The notes beneath the pieces are model-generated. The model was not told where the DNA came from and ran no database searches. It saw only the letters and a list, made by a program, of their open reading frames with translations. From Hymenobacter jejuensis (GTDB taxonomy: Bacteria; Bacteroidota; Bacteroidia; Cytophagales; Hymenobacteraceae): a DNA stretch of 64,000 nucleotides. Position numbers and translations under genes: made by a program. The stretch spans positions 4,526,001 through 4,590,000 of the forward strand of contig NZ_CP040896.1 of assembly GCF_006337165.1 (NCBI RefSeq), in the 5' to 3' direction. This document shows, piece by piece, positions 57,917 to 64,000 of the stretch; the first letter of the stretch is position 1; every line of letters begins with the position of its first letter.

Positions 57917-58780
57917 TTATCCCAGGTAAGGCTTTAGGGCTTTCGAACGCGACGTGTGGCGCAGACGACGGATGGCTTTCTCCTTGATCTGGCGTACGCG
58001 CTCACGCGTCAGGTTGAACTTCTCCCCGATTTCTTCGAGGGTCAGCGAATGCTCGCCGTTCAGGCCGAAGTACAGTGTAATTACGTCAGCTTCACGCTTG
58101 GTGAGCGTAGAGAGTGCACGTTGTACTTCTTTGCGCAGCGAATCGTTCATCAAGCCCGTGTCGGGGCTTTCTTCGTCTTCGTTTTCGAGCACGTCGAGCA
58201 GGCGGTTTTCTTCGCCTTGCACAAACGGCGCATCCACAGATACGTGGCGGCCCGAAATCTTCAGCGTATCAACGACTTCGGAAGTCGTCAGTTCCAATAC
58301 CTCGGCAATTTCTTCGGGTGAAGGTTCACGCTCGAATTTTTGCTCCAGTTCGGAAAACGACTTGGAAATTTTATTTAAAGAGCCTACCCGGTTCAGCGGC
58401 AAACGCACAATACGCGACTGCTCAGCCAAAGCCTGCAGAATGGACTGGCGAATCCACCATACGGCGTAGGAAATGAACTTAAAACCACGGGTTTCATCGA
58501 AGCGCTTAGCTGCTTTGATCAGACCCAGGTTACCTTCATTGATCAGGTCACCGAGCGAAAGACCTTGGTTTTGGTACTGCTTGGCCACCGACACTACAAA
58601 GCGAAGGTTGGCTTTGGTCAGTTTCTCCAAGGCTTGCTGGTCACCCTCTTTAATGCGCTGCGCCAGCGTTACCTCCTCGTCGGGAGTGAGCAGATCGACC
58701 TTGCCGATTTCCTGGAGGTATTTATCCAGCGATTGGCTTTCGCGGTTGGTGATCTGCTTGCTGATTTTAAGCTGTCTCAT
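57917..58780 (-). CDS. rpoD: Primary RNA polymerase sigma factor (RpoD/SigA)
   Basis: A 287-aa sigma-70 factor; the short form without region 1.1 is standard in Bacteroidota. SLDKYLQEIGKVDLLTPDEE (region 1.2), NLRFVVSVAKQYQNQGLSLGDLINEGNLGLIKAAKRFDETRGFKF (2.1-2.3), YAVWWIRQSI (2.4), region 3, and the 4.2 helix-turn-helix TLEEIGEKFNLTRERVRQIKEKA. It recognises the TAnnTTTG promoters seen in this window. TAAATTTG, a promoter box, lies 29 bp upstream. Confidence 0.96.
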   Translation of the reverse strand: MRQLKISKQITNRESQSLDKYLQEIGKVDLLTPDEEVTLAQRIKEGDQQALEKLTKANLRFVVSVAKQYQNQGLSLGDLINEGNLGLIKAAKRFDETRGFKFISYAVWWIRQSILQALAEQSRIVRLPLNRVGSLNKISKSFSELEQKFEREPSPEEIAEVLELTTSEVVDTLKISGRHVSVDAPFVQGEENRLLDVLENEDEESPDTGLMNDSLRKEVQRALSTLTKREADVITLYFGLNGEHSLTLEEIGEKFNLTRERVRQIKEKAIRRLRHTSRSKALKPYLG

Positions 58781-58809
58781 TGCGGGCGCGGAAAGAAATT
58801 GTTTTGAAT

Positions 58810-58817
58810 CAAATTTA
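58810..58817 (-). promoter_or_regulatory. rpoD promoter, -7 box
   Basis: Minus-strand TAAATTTG fits TAnnTTTG, 29 bp upstream of rpoD. Confidence 0.5.
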
Positions 58818-58891
58818 ACATCGGTATTCCACCTATACGCGGGTACTAATCGTGAGCAACGTTTTAGTACCCGCGAAAGTTCGGCTAGTTG

Positions 58892-61051
58892 CTACTGGGC
58901 TTCGCCGTTGGCCTGAGCCTTTTCAGGCTTCGGAAGCAGCGCCTTGCGCGAGAGACGGTACTTGCCCGTCTTCTTGTCAATGTCGAGCAGCTTCACATCG
59001 ATATCCTGGCCTACTTCGAGCACACCTTCCAAGGTGGCGAGGCGTTCGTGAGCTACTTCCGAAATGTGCAGCAGGCCGTCTTTGCCCGGCATGATTTCTA
59101 CGAAAGCGCCGTAGGGCTGGATGCTGCGCACTTTGCCTTTGTAGGTTTCGCCTACTTCGGGCTGGGCCGCGATGGCACGGATGCGGCTGATGGCCGCTTC
59201 CATATCTTCTTGGTTGGAAGCGAAAATGCTTACGTGGCCTTTCTCGTCCTTCTCCTCGATGATAACCGTAGCGTTGGTATCCTTCTGAATCTGCTGAATG
59301 ACTTTGCCACCCGGTCCGATTACCGCACCGATAAACTCTTTGTCAATCAACATCTTATGCGAACGAGGCGTATGCGGCTTCAGCTCGGCAGCGGGCGCCG
59401 AGATGGTCTTGGCCATTTCACCCAAAATGTGCAACCGGCCTTCACGGGCCTGGTGCAGCGCGGCTGTCATGATTTCATTGCTCAAGCCCTGGATTTTGAT
59501 GTCCATCTGGCAAGCCACGATGCCTTTCTCCGTGCCGGTTACTTTGAAGTCCATATCACCGAGGTGATCCTCATCGCCCAGAATGTCTGAAAGCACAGCA
59601 TAATCGCCGGTTTCTTTGTCCTGTACAAGGCCCATGGCAATACCCGAAACGGCCGCACGCACTTTGATGCCCGCGTCCATCAGCGCCAGCGAACCCGCGC
59701 ATACCGTCGCCATCGACGACGAGCCATTCGATTCCAGAATGTCCGAAACCACGCGAATGGTGTAAGGGTTTTCATCTTCCGAAGGCAATACTTTCTTCAG
59801 CGAACGCATGGCCAAGTTGCCGTGACCAATTTCCCGGCGGCCGGGGCCGCGGTTGGGCTTCACTTCACCGGTCGAGAAGGCAGGGAAGTTGTAGTGCAGC
59901 ATGAACTTGTTATACCCCGATTGCATGGCCGTATCGATGATTTGCTCATCGAGTTTGGTACCCAGCGCTACGGTAGTCAGCGATTGGGTTTCGCCGCGGG
60001 TAAACAAAGCCGAGCCATGAGCTCCGGGCAAGTAGTTCACTTCACTCCAAATCGGACGGATCTGCGTCAGCGCGCGGCCGTCGAGGCGCGTGCGCTCTTT
60101 GATCATCATGTCGCGGATGGCCTTCTTTTCAGCGGAAGCGTAGTAGCGACCGAACATTTTCATGTCCAGCTCAGGCTGCTCTTCCAACAGCTTCTCGGTC
60201 AGTGACTTCTTCACAGCGCCGAAAGCATCCTTACGACCTGACTTGCTGGTGTTGCCAGATTTGGCAATCTCGTATGCCTGCTGATACACCTCGTCGAGAA
60301 CGCGCTTTTTCAGCTCTTCGTTTTCTTCGTACTTCGGATACTCACGCTTTACGTGCGATTTCTCCACGGCAGCGGCCAGTTCTTGCTGTGCGCGTACTTG
60401 CTCTTTAATGGCTTCATGAGCGTAGGCAATGGCTTCCACCATTTCCTCTTCGCTCACTTCGTTCATCTCGCCTTCCACCATAGCCACCGAATCGGCAGTA
60501 GCACCTACGATCAGGTCGATGTCGGCGCGGGCAATGTCAACGGTCAGGGGGTTAATTTGCAGCTTGCCGTCGATACGGGCTACGCGTACCTCCGAAATCG
60601 GGCCGGCAAAAGGAATGTCCGAAACCGAAAGGGCAGCCGAAGCAGCTAGGGCTGCCAACGCATCGGGCTGAACGGCTTTGTCGGCCGAGATCAGCGTGAT
60701 CATCACTTGTACTTCGTAGTGATAATCCTTAGGGAACATCGGCCGCAAAATGCGGTCTACAAGACGAGAAACCAAGATTTCGTAGTCCGACAGGCGGCCT
60801 TCGCGGCGCTGAAACGAACCGGGAATATTACCGGCACCTCCAAATTTCTCCTGATAATCGACTGACAGCGGCAGGAAGTCAACCTCACCGCGAGCGCTGG
60901 GCTGCGACACGACCGTAGCCAGCAGCATGGCATCGCCAAGGCGTACGACTACGGCGCCGTCGGCGAATTTGGCCAGCTTGCCGGTTTCGATTGTGATTTG
61001 CCGGCCATCGGGCAGCGTAATGGATTTGGTAACAGCGTTGTAATTGGGCAT
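58892..61051 (-). CDS. pnp: Polyribonucleotide nucleotidyltransferase (PNPase)
   Basis: A 719-aa phosphorolytic 3'-to-5' exoribonuclease. Two RNase PH-like cores (residues about 10-230 and 330-560; RGETQSLTTVALGT, GRREIGHGNLA, SDILGDEDHLGDMDFKVTG), an alpha-helical linker, a KH domain (MLIDKEFIGAVIGPGGKVIQQIQ, about 570) and an S1 domain (GETYKGKVRSIQPYGAFVEIMPGKDGLLHISE, 630-700). It acts in mRNA decay and rRNA processing. It lies 183 bp downstream of rpsO, the classic order, but with a terminator between. Confidence 0.97.
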   Translation of the reverse strand: MPNYNAVTKSITLPDGRQITIETGKLAKFADGAVVVRLGDAMLLATVVSQPSARGEVDFLPLSVDYQEKFGGAGNIPGSFQRREGRLSDYEILVSRLVDRILRPMFPKDYHYEVQVMITLISADKAVQPDALAALAASAALSVSDIPFAGPISEVRVARIDGKLQINPLTVDIARADIDLIVGATADSVAMVEGEMNEVSEEEMVEAIAYAHEAIKEQVRAQQELAAAVEKSHVKREYPKYEENEELKKRVLDEVYQQAYEIAKSGNTSKSGRKDAFGAVKKSLTEKLLEEQPELDMKMFGRYYASAEKKAIRDMMIKERTRLDGRALTQIRPIWSEVNYLPGAHGSALFTRGETQSLTTVALGTKLDEQIIDTAMQSGYNKFMLHYNFPAFSTGEVKPNRGPGRREIGHGNLAMRSLKKVLPSEDENPYTIRVVSDILESNGSSSMATVCAGSLALMDAGIKVRAAVSGIAMGLVQDKETGDYAVLSDILGDEDHLGDMDFKVTGTEKGIVACQMDIKIQGLSNEIMTAALHQAREGRLHILGEMAKTISAPAAELKPHTPRSHKMLIDKEFIGAVIGPGGKVIQQIQKDTNATVIIEEKDEKGHVSIFASNQEDMEAAISRIRAIAAQPEVGETYKGKVRSIQPYGAFVEIMPGKDGLLHISEVAHERLATLEGVLEVGQDIDVKLLDIDKKTGKYRLSRKALLPKPEKAQANGEAQ

Positions 61052-61180
61052 CTTCTAGGGGTTGCTTGAAAAAGCGACAGCGGGCGAGCAGCCAAAAAAA
61101 CAGTGCCCTACGACACTGCTTTGCTCATGTACTTCTGAAGGATAAACAACGGAACAGGCCTAAAAAGTGACCGAACCGAA

Positions 61181-61223
61181 TAAAAAAAGAGTAGGGAACC
61201 CTTAACGAAGGGCTCCCTACTCT
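61181..61223 (-). terminator. rpsO terminator
   Basis: Stem GAGTAGGGAACCCTT/AAGGGCTCCCTACTC (14 of 15 paired, 4-nt loop), followed on the minus strand by TTTTTTTA. Confidence 0.9.
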
Positions 61224-61234
61224 CGCGGGGTGGG

Positions 61235-61510
61235 TTACTTGCGGATACCCAACTCCTTAATAATTGCACGGTAGCGGTTGATCTCGCGGTGCTGCAGGTA
61301 ATCCAACAGGCGGCGACGCTTACCAACAAGCTTCAACAAGCCCAGACGGGTCGAGAAGTCCTTCTTGTTTTCTTTCAGGTGCTCAGTGAGGTGGTTGATG
61401 CGGTGCGTGAAGAGCGCAATTTGCGATTCAGCAGAACCCGTATCGGTTGCAGTTTTCTGCAGGCTGTTCTTTTCGAAAATTGCCTGTTTTACTTCGGTAG
61501 TGAGTTTCAT
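61235..61510 (-). CDS. rpsO: 30S ribosomal protein S15
   Basis: A 91-aa ribosomal protein that binds 16S rRNA in the central domain. DTGSAESQIALFTHRINHLTEHLKENKKDFSTRLGLLKLVGKRRRLLDYL is the standard core in its usual order. ATG at 61510; a longer frame to 61612 is not conserved. TACCTTTG lies 66 bp upstream. The leader of about 55 nt could hold autoregulatory structure, but I see no clear one. Confidence 0.97.
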   Translation of the reverse strand: MKLTTEVKQAIFEKNSLQKTATDTGSAESQIALFTHRINHLTEHLKENKKDFSTRLGLLKLVGKRRRLLDYLQHREINRYRAIIKELGIRK

Positions 61511-61576
61511 CGGCAGATAGGTTTCCCCGTCCTGGATTAAATGTGAAAAAATATGGCCCGCATTTCGGGTTGGCCG

Positions 61577-61584
61577 CAAAGGTA
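61577..61584 (-). promoter_or_regulatory. rpsO promoter, -7 box
   Basis: Minus-strand TACCTTTG, 66 bp upstream of the rpsO ATG. Confidence 0.6.
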
Positions 61585-61674
61585 AGGAATTTCGCCGTTG
61601 GTTGTTAGCCAATAGCCCTTAGTTTAAGAGTATAAGCCGGCAAAAATAATGCAAATAGTGGCTAAACCCCAGCG

Positions 61675-63108
61675 TTAGGAAGAACGCTGGTACCCGCGAA
61701 ACGGCCAGCGAATTTTAGCCGGCAGGCGGCGCCAGAAATCCACTTCCAGCAACCCCGAGTCGTGACGAGCTTGATACAGAAAGAACAAGCCCATCGGGAG
61801 CAGAATGGCATTGGCCATCCACATGCTTAGGCCTACGGGCATAATCGTTTCGCGCCCCCACTTCTCGCCCAGAATGGAGATGACGTAGTAGACAATGAAA
61901 AAGGTAATAGCGATCAGAATGGGAACGCCCAGCCCCCCTTTCTTGATAATGGAGCCTAAGGGTGCTCCGATCAAAAACATCAGCAGAATCGCCGCCGATT
62001 GCGTGTATTTACGATATATCTCGATGCGATAACCAGCAGTGTCTTTGGCTAATGTGGTGAGGCGCTCGGTATTGCTGCTGGCAAAAGCGCGCACGTTGCG
62101 GGCCCGGTTCAGGGCCTGTTCGACATACCCGGCCTGAGGCGGCGGCAGTTTTTTGGTGTGTACCTTCCACCCTGCAACGCGTCGGTTGGCGGCTGCGCCG
62201 GTCGTATCAAACCGCACGTAAGTGTAGTACGGATTCAATTGCATGATCATCTGCTTGCGCTCGATCATCAGGCGGTTGTGCAGCGAGTCGCTGTAGGCGT
62301 GCAACTCGGGGATGTTTTTCATCATTTTGTTTTCGGTAAACAGTTCCTTCTTCGTCCGGTTGAGGTCAAAGGAAGCCAGCGAAAACGTGATCATGTTGCG
62401 GTCGAATGCTTGCCGAACAAAAGTAGCCCCAGCTCGGTCACGAGCGTCGGGTTGCTCCACGTAGGTTTTGCCCCGATACAACTCTAAGCTAAGGTATTGT
62501 CCATCAAAGCGGGTAAACATCCTTCCCGAATCGGCCAGAATGACACGGGCGTTGCCGCTGCCCTGGGTATGATCGTAAATCATCACGCCCATCAGAATGT
62601 CGCCGTCGTCACCCAGCTTTTTATTCACTTTAATGGTGTATCCCGGAATGCCGTTGTAGAAAACGCCCTCCCGGATATCTAAGGCCAGCTTCTGTTGCCG
62701 CAAATCCCATAACAGGCTGTAGGCGTTGAGGTTAGCAATTGGCACAATGGTGTTATTAAACCAAAATGCCCCCAGTGACAACACCACGCTCACCAGCATG
62801 ACCGGACGCAAGATCCGCGTCAGGGAAATGCCGGATGTTTTGATCGCCGTTAATTCGTGGTGCTCCCCGAGCGTGCCGTAGGTCATCAGCGACGACAGCA
62901 ACACGGCCAGCGGCAGCGATATCGGGATCATCAGCACGCTGAAGTAAAACAACAACTGGCCTATCACGCTCATACCCAAGTCTTTACCCACCAAGTCGTC
63001 GAGATACTTGAGCATGTACTGGGTCAGCAGAATAAATTCTACTACCGCAAACGTGAGCAGAAAAGGTCCCGCGAAGGCCTTTAAAATCAGTTTATCGAGT
63101 TTTTTCAT
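61675..63108 (-). CDS. LptF/LptG (YjgP/YjgQ) family permease
   Basis: A 477-aa membrane protein of the lipopolysaccharide export permease family. Three N-terminal membrane segments (residues 12-34, 50-75, 100-120: FAGPFLLTFAVVEFILLTQYM, LLFYFSVLMIPISLPLAVLLSSL, VMLVSVVLSLGAFWF), a ~240-residue periplasmic beta-jellyroll, and three C-terminal segments (ILLMFLIGAPLGSIIKKGGLG and following). The family moves LPS from the inner membrane to LptC/LptA with LptB. Whether this is LptF or LptG cannot be told. Single gene; the other subunits are not in the window. Confidence 0.88.
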   Translation of the reverse strand: MKKLDKLILKAFAGPFLLTFAVVEFILLTQYMLKYLDDLVGKDLGMSVIGQLLFYFSVLMIPISLPLAVLLSSLMTYGTLGEHHELTAIKTSGISLTRILRPVMLVSVVLSLGAFWFNNTIVPIANLNAYSLLWDLRQQKLALDIREGVFYNGIPGYTIKVNKKLGDDGDILMGVMIYDHTQGSGNARVILADSGRMFTRFDGQYLSLELYRGKTYVEQPDARDRAGATFVRQAFDRNMITFSLASFDLNRTKKELFTENKMMKNIPELHAYSDSLHNRLMIERKQMIMQLNPYYTYVRFDTTGAAANRRVAGWKVHTKKLPPPQAGYVEQALNRARNVRAFASSNTERLTTLAKDTAGYRIEIYRKYTQSAAILLMFLIGAPLGSIIKKGGLGVPILIAITFFIVYYVISILGEKWGRETIMPVGLSMWMANAILLPMGLFFLYQARHDSGLLEVDFWRRLPAKIRWPFRGYQRSS

Positions 63109-63223
63109 GGTGGTTCAGCGCAAGCCCTACTAACGGCTGTAGCCGAGAAAAAGTAAGGAGCGAAAGTAAAACGAAGGTAAGACTCGTTTCGCTCCCGCTC
63201 CCGCCAAATTGTAGTGTAGAAAT

Positions 63224-63637
63224 TTACCCCCCCACTTGCTCGCGTAGTTTCTGGATGAGGCTTTCCCACATTTCCTGCAGCTCTTCGTCGTCGGTTTCCT
63301 CCGAGTAGTCAACTATACGCAGGTACACTTCCTGAGTCAGCTGCGACTCTTCCAACGAGAAGTCCAGGTAATTGGCATCGGGCATGTGTCGCTTGTTGTG
63401 GTCCAGAAACACGAAGCGTACCGAGCGGTTGGTACGATGCGAGTTCATCTCCGCAAAATGACTTTGGTTGTCCCAGATGAAATTGTAACGATGATCCTCG
63501 TCGATGCGTACGTCCTGACAAAACCACTGCGACAAGCCGGAAGCAGAAGCTAGATAAGGATAGAGAATCTTGGGCGACGCGTTTACAGGGTATTCTACCG
63601 TAAAGCGATGTTTAGAACGAGTTGCAGAAAGCGGCAT
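63224..63637 (-). CDS. START-like domain protein
   Basis: A 137-aa protein with the SRPBCC/START-like fold: FTVEYPVNASPKILYPYLASASGLSQWFCQDV, then YNFIWDNQSHFAEM and VRFVFLDHNKRHMPDANYLDFSLEE, ending in an acidic helix EEELQEMWESL-like. Such proteins bind a hydrophobic ligand in a cavity; the ligand is unknown. Compact conserved gene of the Bacteroidota, standing alone. Confidence 0.85.
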   Translation of the reverse strand: MPLSATRSKHRFTVEYPVNASPKILYPYLASASGLSQWFCQDVRIDEDHRYNFIWDNQSHFAEMNSHRTNRSVRFVFLDHNKRHMPDANYLDFSLEESQLTQEVYLRIVDYSEETDDEELQEMWESLIQKLREQVGG

Positions 63638-63745
63638 AGGTAATAATTAGGTAAGAGCGGAAAGGCGTCCTTAAAAGGATAGATAGGAGCCAATATACAC
63701 GGGATTTTTTTTGCGCAAGGGTTGCGCTGCATCAAATCTTGTGCC

Positions 63746-63753
63746 TACCTTTG
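63746..63753 (+). promoter_or_regulatory. tRNA-Met promoter
   Basis: TACCTTTG with TTG at 63722-63724 (21 nt upstream) gives a full -33/-7 pair, 15 bp before the tRNA. Confidence 0.75.
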
Positions 63754-63768
63754 CGGCACCAAAAACCC

Positions 63769-63842
63769 GGCGGGGTAGCTCAGTTGGTTAGAGCACAGGA
63801 TTCATAACCCTGAGGTCACGAGTTCAACTCTCGTCCCCGCTA
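63769..63842 (+). tRNA. tRNA-Met (anticodon CAT), elongator type
   Basis: 74-nt cloverleaf: acceptor GGCGGGG/CCCCGCT (with a terminal G-T pair), D-arm GCTCAGTTGGTTAGAGC, anticodon loop TTCATAA, T-arm ACGAG-TTCAACT-CTCGT, discriminator A73; CCA is not encoded. The anticodon stem lacks the GGG/CCC of the initiator, so it is the elongator or, less likely, an Ile2 tRNA modified at C34. Confidence 0.9.
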
Positions 63843-63844
63843 CA

Positions 63845-63879
63845 AGAAAAGGCCTTCCAGCAACAGGAAGGCCTTTTCT
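63845..63879 (+). terminator. tRNA-Met terminator
   Basis: Perfect 14-bp stem AGAAAAGGCCTTCC/GGAAGGCCTTTTCT with a 7-nt loop, ending TTTTCTGTTTTC. Confidence 0.92.
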
Positions 63880-64000
63880 GTTTTCGACAATGTGCGTTTT
63901 TGAGTCATTTATCATCCCTAAGCTGTACATTGTTGCGCTGTCAGCAGGCTTGGAGTAAGTGCCATGAGACGTAGGCATGCCGTTGTAAGCTTGCGAAAAA

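Noticed and set aside
61511..61612. N-terminal extension of S15
   Set aside because: S15 has a standard N-terminus (MKLTTEVKQ...) at ATG 61510; the extension overlaps the promoter box.

Overview
The window comes from the chromosome of a GC-rich member of the Bacteroidota, most likely Hymenobacter or a close relative (Hymenobacteraceae, Cytophagales). The signs are: a type IX secretion (T9SS) type A sorting domain and a type B gliding-motility C-terminal domain next to a PorP/SprF protein; repeated promoter boxes of the Bacteroidota form TAnnTTTG; a short primary sigma factor; serine palmitoyltransferase, bacillithiol (BshB1) and histone H1-like genes; and an HU-CCDC81/SPOR protein. Nothing in the window looks like a prophage, IS element or CRISPR array; it reads as ordinary core chromosome with a few accessory genes.

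Layout. 1-6328: a minus-strand histidine operon hisG-hisD-hisC-hisB-hisH-hisA (hisA cut by the window edge), preceded by a 13-codon leader peptide with five histidines and by mutually exclusive hairpins, i.e. a ribosome-mediated attenuator. 6750-7426: a dNMP-kinase-like gene with its own terminator. 7534-16417: the most unusual block, seven or eight co-oriented genes: a coiled-coil protein, a membrane protein with a PspA-like coiled coil, a possible tiny lipoprotein, a membrane-anchored ABC substrate-binding domain fused to an OmpA peptidoglycan-binding domain, an ABC permease, an ABC ATPase, a sigma54-type response regulator and a HAMP/PAS histidine kinase. I infer a cell-envelope sensing or stress system. 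16709-26863: a DUF2911 protein, a 1617-residue T9SS type B surface protein with eight tandem ~92-residue repeats, its PorP/SprF partner, a TPR lipoprotein and a small unknown.

26963-41287: minus-strand TonB-dependent receptor with rpe, a T9SS-sorted subtilase, an mnmA-lipoprotein pair, a TrpF-like protein lacking the catalytic cysteine, a DinB/MDMPI-like protein, trmB, folC and an energy-transduction cluster (HU/SPOR protein, ExbB, ExbD, TonB-like). 41457-46471: an outer-membrane barrel and a 1063-residue TPR protein. 46747-48410: a BLUF blue-light sensor and a RES-Xre toxin-antitoxin pair with a 22-bp inverted-repeat operator. 48425-57823: holA/tyrS (divergent), a histone H1-like protein, serine palmitoyltransferase/biotin carboxylase (divergent), bshB1, an M23/LysM endopeptidase and trxB. 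57868-63842: rpoD, pnp, rpsO, an LptF/LptG-type permease, a START-like protein and tRNA-Met.

A degenerate 23-bp palindrome (half-sites AA[GC]TATTTGA / TCAAATA[GC]TT) recurs about a dozen times, mostly between genes but also inside hisC and tyrS, where local codon use turns AT-rich. It looks like a dispersed repeat family. All functional calls are from reading the sequence; no database search was possible.
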